DNA of 64,000 nucleotides from Saccharina japonica (lineage: Eukaryota > Sar > Phaeophyceae > Laminariales > Laminariaceae), in the NCBI GenBank assembly GCA_008828725.1, contig MEHQ01002268.1, positions 345,001 to 409,000 of the forward strand. The letters run 5' to 3'. The notes beneath the pieces are model-generated. The model had not been told where the DNA came from, ran no database searches, and worked only from the letters and a program-made list of their open reading frames with translations. The first letter of the stretch is position 1; every line of letters begins with the position of its first letter. This document shows positions 24,503 through 36,500 of this stretch, piece after piece. A program made the position numbers and the translations under genes.

Positions 24503-27500
24503 CAGCAGCAACGGCAGCGGCAGAAGGAGGAGCAGGAGCAGGAGCAGGGGCAGGAGCAGGAGCAGGAGCAGGCGCAGGCGCGGGAGCAGGGGCTGAAGCA
24601 GGGGCAGGAGCAGGAGGAGGATCAGGAGCAGGAGCAGGAGCAGGAGCAGGGGCATGGGCAGGAGCAGCAGGAGCAGCAGCAGCAGCAGCAAGCGGAGACC
24701 GTGCAGCAGCGGCGCCGAGGCCTAGGACTGCGGTTGTCAGGGGACCTCCTTTGGTCATCGACGGCATTGTGGAAGAGGAGGCAATGCAGGACTACGGGTT
24801 TACCAAAAGCGACCTCAGGCGGCTGTTCGCAGTGCTGCTCTTCCCCAAGTTGTGGGTCTGTCAGAACGGCTCGCGGTTCCCCGGGGAAACTGCGTTCCTT
24901 CTCCTCCTCCGCCGCCTGAGGTGTGTACACTCGTATAGTCGTACTCGTACAAGTACGACGACATAAATAACCGACGTTTTTTTTTCCTATTTTGAATTTT
25001 GAATATTATTAGATACCAGGCGTAAGGTATACGGTCAGTTGTATACGGTATGCTTGAAGCGTTTGAGGCTTGTGTCGCCGACATAAGGTACGAGTGATAT
25101 GGCAGTAGCCAGTGCTCGTAAATCCGCCCTGCCTCGCTTTTTATACTGTTTTTAGTGTGGGACATTTTTGTACATTTTTTCTTTAATTTTTTTAACACTA
25201 ATCCTAACCCTAACCCCCAACCACGATATACCAATCGATGTCGTGGTTGGGGGTTAAACCACGACATCGATTGGTATATTGTGGTTGGGGGTTTAACCCC
25301 CAACCACGACATCGATTGGGGGTTAGGGCTAACACAACCACGACATCGATTGGTATATTGTGGTTGGGGGTTTAACCCCCAACCACGACATCGATTGGGG
25401 GTTAGGGTTAACCCCCAACCACAATATACCAATCGATGTCGTGGTTGGGGGTTAGGGTTAGAGTTAGTATTGAATTAAAAAAAAAAAATGTAAACAAATA
25501 TCCCCCACTAAAAACAGTATAAAAAGCGAGGCAGATCTCATAAATCCGAGGCAGATCTCATAAATCCGCTCTGCAGGGCGGATTTACGCGCGCTTGGGCA
25601 GTAGCATGTTGCACCAACCCCAAACCGTGCAGTCATTACGAGTACATACCATGTATTATATCATACCATAGCATACCGGAGCCCGGTACCAGTTTGCACT
25701 ACGAGTACTGCTGCTGTAGACGTACGAGGTACGAGTAGTCAGGCCGTTTGCACTACAGCAGTAGTACTGCTGCTGTATATGTACGAGGTACGAGTACATA
25801 GTCAGGCCGGGGACTTGTAAATATCCGTACCCAACCCGGTTGGCACTACGTACGAATATGTACCGTATACCTGGTAACACGGAAGAAAGCACACCCACCT
25901 ACATGAGCACACCCCCCACCCGGTGATATATTGTTTGGGCTGCTTTTTTATCGTCGCTTTATCACCGGGGGTACGTTGAATACCACCCCCCCTATTCGGA
26001 GGTGCGTCTAAAAGCAGCATCAAACGTCAAAAGTATCACACCGCCTGGTGGATACCATTCATCCACAACACTTGATACTACTCCTCCCACTGTGCCCTAC
26101 GCCCCAACCACCGGCGCCGGGTTATTAACACTGCGGGATGGATATATCTCGTGATAATTGCTAACAGTACGAGTAGGGGTATTGAGGGCGTCTAGTAACG
26201 CTCCTTACGCAGTACCGGTATTTATCACTTACCGTTCGCACACCCCCTCTTCACCACACCCCCTAGCCGTGGGGCTACCGTGCATGGTTATTATCACCGG
26301 GGATACGCTAGATACCACACCCCCCTACAACAGCACACCGGGTGATGATACTTTTAAACGTCAAATTGTTATCACCGGGGTGTGCTTTCTTCCGTGTTAT
26401 ACGGGAAACGTACTGGATATAATCTATTATATAGCATCACACAGCAGTTGAATGATCATACTCAGCTGTCAGCAGGTTTATTACATGTAACGCCCCGATG
26501 GTCTAGCAGTTACCCATGAAAACAGCTAAGGTTGATGTCGGGGGTTCGAGTCTCCGCATGGAGATTTTTATTCTCAAATGACACCAACTGTCGAGAGCGC
26601 CTATTCTAGCGTGGGGCGTGGGTAGGCACAAGCCGCGAGTCGACGAGGGAAGAAAGTTCTGAAACCTTCTCGCGATAAAAATGCAAGGCACGTGTGATAT
26701 GTACCGTAGTGGGGAGGGGGAGGAGGAGAGCCTACTATGTGACCCCGGATCTGAGTTACGACTAAGAGGGAGATATTAAATAAGGGCGAAGAGGATACAT
26801 TAAGATATATACGCAGGAGAGAACCCCCCTCCCCCAACAAACTTAGGCAGTGGCACGCGGAATTATGCCAGAGCGGAGTCGGTAGCGGACAAATACATAT
26901 TACCAAAAAATATCAGGGCCACCACCCAAACAAAGGCACGAGAACACCCAACCACGTACCGACCGACCCACCCCAAAAATATCGCCCAAAAACTAACAGG
27001 GCCGCCACCCACACAGAGGCGCGAAAGCACTCAACCACGCACCAACCGACGCACCCACCCGTTCGCCACCCCATCGACACAGCCACCGATCGATCCACCC
27101 ACTCACTATGTAGTGCAGCAGTACAGCAGTACGTACAGCAGTAGAGGTGTACCCACTTCGTACGCAGCAGCACCACGGTGGAGGGGTATACACCATGATC
27201 GAGTCATACTCAAACCCATACAATTGCCATACTACAGTAAAACGCCCTACCATAAAAACGAAAAAAGTCACACTAAAACATACGCGGCATACCTTGGGTA
27301 TACAGTTACTCACCCCACCCACTGAACAACAAAACAAAAAATAACTGAGCAGGGGGGATTCAAACTCATGCCTCGGCCCTGTGCTGCCGAATGCTCTACC
27401 TCTGGGCCAAAAATATAATGCATTAATTGTTTGCCAACACCAGGAGCGCAACTTTCGACGCCCCCCCGCTCGCCGAGTTGGGCGGCGGCTCGCCAGGCTC

Positions 27501-30500
27501 ACCAAGAGCTGATGTGTTGGGTGGGCGTGGCGTGGGTGCGGTGCCGAGGGGGGTCGGGTGGTGTACGATAAAGCCGACGCCTAGCGGAGCATGCGGAAAC
27601 GGACATCATCGTGAAGAGTGAAGAGTTAAATCGTCACCGGCGCCACGACGAAATCGTAATGTATAATTGTATAACAAGGATTCATATATATATGCAGATA
27701 CTCGTATAACAGTAGTCTCTTCCGGACTGACACTCGCGCATGCTACGGTGTAAGATGTGGACACGTCTTTCTGTCTTTCGGACGCGCGAAAACTACAGAC
27801 AGCAGTACCTGTCTGAAAAACATTAATCAAGACAAGAGGATGTAGGCCACTAATGCCTCAACGCGTGTGGTACGTATGTACGGCAACACACGGTGATTTA
27901 TTGTGCGCGGGTATCTACGTAATATAAGCAGGTCGTCCGAGTGACCAACTCCGTTTTCACACAGCGGAGCTCGATCGAGAAGACGCTACCGTCCACGCAG
28001 ATGGTACTGCTGCTGTACAAGGGTCGTGAGTGTTGATTCTCCATTTTGATATCCCAGTCGTATATAGCCCAATTTTTGGCTAAGGTTACGCAGGGTTTTA
28101 TCCACCCCCCACCCACGGGTTACCGGCTTACTCTAATCTCTAGATATTCATACTGGCTAACTCTAATCTCTAGAATAGAAGAGTATCGGTACAGAATACC
28201 CCGCTGCTTTTTTATCGCACTGCATTTGGTACCTTCCGCAGGTTCTTTCTTAGCAGAGGACGGGTGTTATCTGCTAGTGTCTCCTGTACAGCAGCTCGTG
28301 GTTCTTTCCAGATTGCCCTCCCGCGATTTTTCAGCGGGGGTACGTATATACCTTGGCTTTGGGCTGCTGCAGTGGTCGAAATTGGACGGAAGTCGGAAGA
28401 CACAAAATGAGACAACAAAAACAACCCCAGAATGAACGGTGGCACTTCACTTGTTGACAGCTACACCTCCTCACAACCAACCACAGTCGTCCAAGAAATT
28501 GAGTCACGCTCTTTGGGGGGTGTGTGAGGGTGCCGGGTGCCCCACACATCCGTCGTAGGCAACCAGAAACGACTCGTGAGGCGTTTTCGTGAACTCCCAA
28601 GTTACGAGCCAGCAGCACACTAAAGTCGATTCGCTACAGCATCGATGAAAAACACCTTTCGCCAAAACTTGTCTGGTTTCCTTCCGGGCGTTTCGCAATA
28701 TTCAGCTGACGGACCCGATTTTTCGCGGAAAAAACTACCACGAGCCGGTAAGAGGCAGTACATGATTGTCTGACAAAAAGAAGGGAAAGGGCTACAAATA
28801 CGAACATACCTGGGTCCTTGTTTATTGAAAAAGTGGATCTTGTTTGCAAGCGCTTACTCCATTTCCCTCCATGTTCAATGTTTTCAAACGCCACTCGCGC
28901 TTACTTGACATCATATTTATTCCTTCCGCAGTAGCCCTGGTATGCAATGCAGGTAGTTGCAGCGGTATCAAGCATCCGGCTATTTAGGTTTCCTTGTTTA
29001 TGGAAGGCTTGTTTGGTACGGGGTGACGTATTTTTCTGTAAAACCGCGCACTGAGAGAGGGAGAGAGAGAGAAGCAACTCATGACGCATCAACCCCTCGC
29101 CGTCGACGGCACCGGTACCGATGGCAGTGCCGCGGATGACGTTGGCGTTAAACTTGACCCGTGAAATGTGTTCTTTGACCCCAAGTCCGGATGATCTGAC
29201 CCCCCCGCGGTCGGGTGATATGCTGATAAGCGTTCTATTTATTGTATTCGAGGACAGAACATGTGAGAGTGAGCCTTGATACCGTATGCTGTAATCAAGA
29301 TAATAAGGTACCACACACCTTCGGATGAATTCCAAGTCCCGATTTGTCTACGTCGGGCAGAGTGTAAAGTCCAACCGACGCGTCTATGGAAATATCTGGA
29401 CGAATAATAATTCTTGCCAAAGCCACCTTTTTCGTTGTGTGCACCCCCCCCTCCCCCCCTCATAAATATATGATATATTTATAGGTTGGGTTGGCGTCGG
29501 TTGGCAACGACGCTGTAAAACACGCCACTCGCTGCGTGAGCTACAGTAGACAACCAGGGTGCCGCCCCCCCCNNNNNNNNNNGGCGGTTCTTAGCAGGAT
29601 GCAGCTCACCCTCCATGCGACTCGCCCAATACCTCACGGCGCTTCGCGCTTGGTGCAAGCAATGTCTGCCTGGTTGGTGAAAACCCAACGTGCTCCGTCC
29701 CGGCATTGTAGGGATGCGAGGGTCTATGGTCATATGACTAAGGCCGTGCACGACATGAATTGTCCCTGAAAGTTGCCCCAGGGTGTGTGTTATCTTGCGT
29801 GTTATTCGGTACCCAATCTCCCCAAGCCGGTAACCCTTCATGACGTAAAGGTGTATGTAACAGGTTTACGCCGCCATTGTTAATATGTCCAAGCGAACAC
29901 CCTTCTTGCACCAGTCACCAGACCGAAGGGACATTCAAGATACGCCAGGACCTATAAACAGCACACGACAGTTCCACAGGGGGAGACCCAGACATAGGGC
30001 GAAAATCCCCTGTATAACACATGTTTTCTAAATCACTGCATGCATGTACCCGCCCCATTCCATACGATACCCATGGCCATAAAATATAATGCCGAGTGGT
30101 GCCTTATGCCCGTCATAATAATGCGAGGTGGCGCCGTAACCATTTTATGCTCGCATGACTCAAAAACCCTTACTCACCCTCCAACGGCAAACTCTACAAA
30201 AGTCAACAAACGCCTAAGGGGAGAGTCTAAAAGTAACCGCGGCCAAGGCTGTCGTAAATATATACGCGTGCTGGCCCTCCGAAACTACCAACTGAAGATC
30301 GATGTTCTTCGAACGAAGTAGCTCCGAAACGAAATGGATGCGTACGTCAATGTGCTTGGTCCAAACAGAACTACGTAAGAGGGTTCTCAGCCAACGTTAT
30401 ACCCCCCTGGTTCTGCTCTAATTCGTGGACGCATGATCCACATAGTTCTGGTCAAACACCTACTCAAAGATTACACTGCGCCCGTGAACAAATCGTCCTT

Positions 30501-33500
30501 CACCTCTTCACCCGAATAAGGCGACGGACGGGCTCTTCCTCTGCTGTCGAAAACGTTGCACATCTCTGGTTGCTACTTGCCGAACTGACGCCCGCACCCC
30601 CCAGGGTAGTTACTGCCAATTAACATAACGACGGTTGTTACACCTGACGCCGTGGTCGGCATTACTATACGCAGTCAAACCCAATGCCAACCCCCGTACA
30701 AATGTGAGACCTACGCTCCTAGTCCCTTCAAGGCACGCCATGATCTTCAGAGCTGTGTTCCAGTGCCTCTCGGCGGGATTGTGAGGGCGTGTCTTAACTT
30801 CACTTCGCGGGCATTGGAACGGAACGAACGTAAAATTATTTGCCTGAAAAAGTGGTGCTGATTGGATATTGAGAAAAAAAACACGCGAACAGATTCCAAG
30901 CGTTCCAAGCTGTCCGTAAATTTGTAAAGAGGAAGCGTATGTGTCAAAACAGTAATCCTTGTTCAGCAGAACCGAACGGCCCACTTGGAACGAGATTTAC
31001 GGCAGTTGATTGGTGCTGGAAGTGTTGCAACTGGTTGCGACATTTGCTGGGAGCCCCACGAGGGCATGAGGCAAAATGAGATGACATGGGAGCACGCGAT
31101 GGAGCACGTGCAGACGCCACAGGTCTCGCCTGCGGTAGGAGCCACGCGATACGGCCATGGCCTGTACAGGAGGCTCACGAGGGAAAAATTCGGGTGGCGA
31201 ACGAGACTGTGGCGATAGATATGTAGCAAAAACGCTGGACCGATGTTCACAGAAGCACCAGGATACCTCGTCGAGCCGCGACGGCGATATCATAACTTCT
31301 AGATTTGTCCCGAGGGTGCCACTTGCACGGCTAGCACTGCTTGGTCTGAGGCATGCCAGGCGCTCTATTTGCGTGTGAAGCTATCCTCTGTACCAGGAGC
31401 ACTCGCTGCCTACGTGACGGTACCCCTGTCCTAGAGTCCAGCTGCACAGTCCCGAGGCAAATTTCATGGGTTACTTTCTGTTGCGGCCTGTTCCAGGATC
31501 GGGTGCCTAAAAAGTCGATCGGACACAAACCGCAAAAACAGCATGGAATGGATGGAACGAACGAACGCGAATAGTCTCGTTCCGTTCCAGCCATTCCAAG
31601 CTATCGAATGGAGTTAAGACACGCCCTGAGAGTGGTGCGCCACGGCACGCACATCCCTTGAAGATAGCCGGCCTCGTCATGATCGACAGCCACATGAAGC
31701 TTTTCACAGCTTCCCTGTACGACCAGTCTCCTCCAAGCTCGTCCTGCGCCATTGGACCTAGTGCGACACCAGGGATCGCGGGGACGTCAGACGCCGAGTT
31801 CATGCGAAACGATTCAACGTACTATGGTTAAACATCTCCTGCGTAATCTTCAGTGCCCCCAATTCCCAGTCGCATTTGAAAGCGCAGCCCGTATGCCAAG
31901 TCTGTTCTCTTAGGTTGCTCGTGGGAAGTTTGGTATCTTATGCGGCATGAAAGTCTCTTAATCTCTTGTCCGCGCCTGCAGTCACGATGCCATCTACATG
32001 AACGGCCATAATAAGCTCTACCTTGCTGTCCTCAACCATGCGAAACATGCATGGGTCCGTCCTACACCGCTTCATAACGTACTCTACCACAGTCTCTGTC
32101 AGTAGCCCGGGCCGCTGCCGTCCGCCCTGCTTTAAACCATAACAGGATCGGTTGAAACGGACAGTCTAACTCGACATGTTACCACACCCACCGGGTAGTT
32201 TGATGTAGGCTACATGGTCAAGTTTCGCGCGAACATGAGGTTACGCGACGTCTGAACGGGAAAATATCCCGTCTGTGCTCATTTGCCACAGTCGACAGGA
32301 TTTTGACGGATGCTGACGAGGGAACTGGTGCAAATTTCTTAACGTACGCTACACCCTGCGCCTGCCGAAACACCTTAGCCTCAAGTGTAGCCGTTGTCTT
32401 CACGATGATGCCATCCTTATCTGTCTTGTGAGTAAACACCCACTTCGAGCGTACCGGTTTCTGCGCCTGCTACGGTGTTGCGGCTTCGTAAGTCCCGTTC
32501 GTTTTGTGACTGTCTTACTCGACTTTCATGGCCTCGTGCCTCGTGACTTTGCACTCTGTTCACTCCACGTCTACTGCGGTCAGCGGTGGCGGTTCTGCGT
32601 CTCCCGGGAAACCCCTCGGCCTGCACACGCTTAACTACCCTCTGTTCTCCAACGGTCCTCCAGGCATGATGAACGATGCCTGTTCCGTGGTCCAGGATGT
32701 GACCTTCAAAACGCTCATAAACGTCGCCCGTTCGTAGGCTGCTGCAGGCAGTGCTTCCGCAAGGTCGAGGTCAATTCTGTCTTGGTATCCAGCAGGTTAG
32801 TCACCCTCCAGGCGTTGGCTCTGACCCCGGATCTGGCCCCGTACTGCCGCGGACTTAGAGCCGCTCTCAGTAGTCGCCGAGCTTGTGCGTTGCCCTCCAC
32901 GACAGACTGTCGGGGAGTCCGCACCATTCCTTTGGTCGGTGTCCGCAGTTGATGTAGCGCTGGGGTCGCTATTGACCCTCCCTGCTGGGGCCGAGGGGGC
33001 GCCGACCTAGCCCCCTTGAGACCAACCGGTCTTCTCGGCTGTCCCGTCGGCGGCCTCATTGGCGCCAGGTGCCTGTTGTGTGCGCTCACCCAAGACCGCC
33101 TCCAGGTCGAAACCCCACGGTACGTCGAGGTCGCCCATTTGAGCTATATAGTCGTCCAGTTTATCGGCAACCCCCACACCACCTTGGATCGATAGCCTTG
33201 TTGATGTATTATCGGCCGATGCTGTCGCGAGTGGGTGCTTCGAACCCCAAAAGCATACATTGTATACCCGTTAATGCTCCCGGGTGAGATGACTATGTGG
33301 TGTGAGCTCCAAATACTGTGAGCTTCGAGCTGTGTATCGGTCGATCAACGATATCCTGCCAGCTTTTGCCGCGACCTGCTCCTTCCGCTTCTCAACGCCT
33401 ATCACATGTTCTGCCGTCGCAGTTCTCCTTGACGCCACCGACCTCGAGGTTGCGTGCTTTATTTGTTTTGTCCAGCGCTAGGAACTTCCACCTCCTCGCG

Positions 33501-36500
33501 CTGTCTGGCTCTCCTTTCCTGATATCACACCTGCTGTGCCGCTTTCGCCGCCACGGCATACCAGACAACGGCCACTGGAATGGGGAAGAACCGCGCCCTG
33601 TTGCCATACGCTTTGGCAGCGAGTGGGCGTCTACCTTGCGCGTATTCGCCGCCATGGCCGTCCTCATCACCGTTGCCCAACTCGGGGTTGATTGCTATAT
33701 TTTGCTAGTCCGGCGTAAGCGTCCTCCAAATTTCTCCACATCTCGCCGTGCCTGCTGATATCGTGCTACTACTTTCAGCCACCGAACCATCACCAAACGA
33801 CGACTGGCTCGAGGAGATGGTCGCCCCCGGACGCCCTACGCCTTGGCGGCGAGTCGATGGCTACCCCAAGCTGCGTTCGACGGTACAGGCGCCCTTACAC
33901 TGTTTGTGCTCCGTTCCACCCCCGTACCCCCATTGCACTTTCTTGCCCAGACCTGGGTGGTGATTCGAAGGTCCTACTGCGGCTAAGCTATTTGCAGAGG
34001 GTAAAATTAAGACGTTGCCGGCTGTTTTGCGGCTAGACGATTTGCAACTATGACCATGAGGACAATGTTTTTAGTTACTCTCTTTTTCTCTCGTTCTACG
34101 TATTTGTTCCCGAACCTCTCCAATGCTTGCTTCGTGGATACCTGTAGGTACCCTGGAAGACTGTCGGATCTGGCGAAGGTGTTCCAGAGGGAGAGTTCCC
34201 AGCTCGCGAGGCTTTTCGGCGAGGCGATCGACTTCGTTTACGAAAAGCACACGCACCGCATCACAGCGTTCCTTCCCTTCTGGGAACCTGAGTTCAAGAC
34301 GATGGCTGGAGTCATTCAAGACAAAGGTGAAACCCCTATTACTACCTATTGATAACGGGCTTGCATATGGGTGGCTAGTATTCTGGACGCAACACATTTA
34401 TGTCAGCAAGGATCTTGTTATTGGTGGAGCGCCGATGATAATCCGATGGATGAGGAGGCGTAGATGGTGACGTTTCTGCCAGTATACTACGGAATACAAG
34501 AGCACGAAACAAAGGACTCCTCGTTTCGCTAGTTACAGGGGTGCAATGCTTGGGGTATTTGCCCCACCGCCGTAAAATTTGCGCCGACACGGTATATGCT
34601 TGGTATGCCTTATGTAGTCAACGTAACTCGGTTTTGAGTGTGGTGCAGTCGCTGTGTAGTCGTATGCCACCCGTAGCAACAGGGGAAAGCCGCGCTGTTT
34701 TTCAATTGATGCTCGGCCGATTAACGCGCAATCGTTGTTGTATGCATTTACGCATGGGCCACGTATATTATATTATTACGACTGTTGTAAGCAGTAGAGA
34801 TGCCCCCTTCGAGCTTCTGAAGTTCTCAAGATGCCCGGCTGACTCCTTGCGTACCTCGCAACAGGTAGTCATCAACCTTCGTCCTCCTCATTTCTGTTGC
34901 AACGCGATGATCAACGAGCTAAGCGAGTGCACATTTTTCACGGCCGTCTAACATACACCCTTGTACCTTGTCGGGGCATAGGGCTTTCCTTATCGGGCAT
35001 GCCTTAATGCCTTACGTTTTACCTGGGTGTAGCCCGGAGACCCGGCGGTGTCCGACCGAAATTTTTCGATTGTGTTCGAGTATCCCATCTGCTAGAGCAC
35101 ACAGTTCAAGATAGTTACATCTACCCACCGGCGCGAGCTATGTCATGCATATCTTGCACGTTTTGCAAGGTTGAGCATCCCCACACGGCTTGACAATCAG
35201 CTGCCTTGGGCCACCTACCCCCGCATGATAATGTAGCAGGGTTTTCCACCCCGCAGTTTTTCCCCTCGTGCATAAATCGACGCCTTGGTTCTTACTACTT
35301 ACCACATCGATTTCATGAGCTTTATTGCGGATCGGATAGGTGTGCCAGGTGGGCTGGTCTCAAAGAAACCGCATTTAGTACATGGCGGGGGTTCTGTTGC
35401 TCCGTATATAGCGTTTCGTTCGGCCACGGCTGGATGCTTTGTATCGGTGGTTGTTTGCTCTACTTTGTGCTCCATCATACGTTCGCCGTCTGTCGCGTAT
35501 CAGAGCGCCATATAGTCATTTGGCGCGTAATTCGGGGAGGTTTACAGAAGTACTGTCCGTAGGTCTAACTCATTTTCCCCTTGTTCTCCATTTCCATTGC
35601 GTTTCGGGTGTGGCATTCCCCACGCCCGTCGATGGGCGCGGCACCACTTAGCGTGTAGACCACGTGGTGTGCGTGTATGTTTCCCCCATGGAGCAACCTG
35701 TAGAGGCCCTTTTCGGAACAAACTCGTCACATGGCATGACACCAAACAGCATAACTCTCCCTACCGCATCAAATGCCTCTACGACAATAGTGCTTCAACT
35801 ACTAAAAGTGTGCAAACACGACGTACTGTTCGATGCCTGTACACAATCAGATCCGCACCGCACCCACCCGCTTTATGCCATATCCCGTTGGCGGGAGGAT
35901 GCTTTTCCGGCCGAACCCCTGACGATCCTTTCGTTACGCAATCTTCGAATATTCCTTCTTTGGCCGCATATTTCCCGCTGTGAAAGGTGGTGTTGGGTGT
36001 GCGGGGTCGGAGGTCTTCGGTTTCCTGGGTAGGACTCTCCTCAAGACCTGCCGGAAACAGGGCAAGACCGAACTTCAGCGAGAGTTTTACGACGACCAAG
36101 AAGGAGCTCACGGCATCTCCTTCCAGTCGCTCGTGCTACCGAACGGCATGATCGGAGACGTGTCGGGGCCGGTCCCGGGCGGAAGTGACCCCTCTGACTT
36201 GCCGCGGAAATGCGAGCTCAACGACAGGCTTGCCGCTGTGCAGCAGGGCAAGCCGTTCCAGGGAAAGGTGTACGGAAACTCGGCGTGTGTCAACATGAGC
36301 CACGTCGGGTGCGGTTTCCATAGTGACAACCTGACGATCGGTCAGAGTGCGTACAACACAGATATGTCGACGGTGAGGCTTGACGCGGTAGGGCAGCTTG
36401 GGAATATCACGCAGATGTTTCCGTTCATGGACGTGCAGCACAACCACAAGGTCATGCTGTCCCCCGTAGGGAAGTACTACACGATCGCGGCGCTGCTCAC

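Larger units (their letters stand above)
26800..29572. other. intronic sequence without recognised genes
   Basis: This part of the large intron holds a tRNA-like sequence on the minus strand (27349-27410), a possible family F repeat (27500-27625), the family D copy (29273-29400) and C-rich tracts. Open frames are short and carry no motif I recognise. Confidence 0.55.

Noticed and set aside
23985-24767. 260-residue minus frame and forward Gln-rich frame over the GCA repeats
   Set aside because: Shadows of the Ala/Gly codon repeats; only the frame starting at 24223 continues into family motifs.
34353-35986. Additional exons between the second and third Harbinger-like exons
   Set aside because: Frames here lack family motifs, and the direct join 34326 to 35987 already keeps phase.
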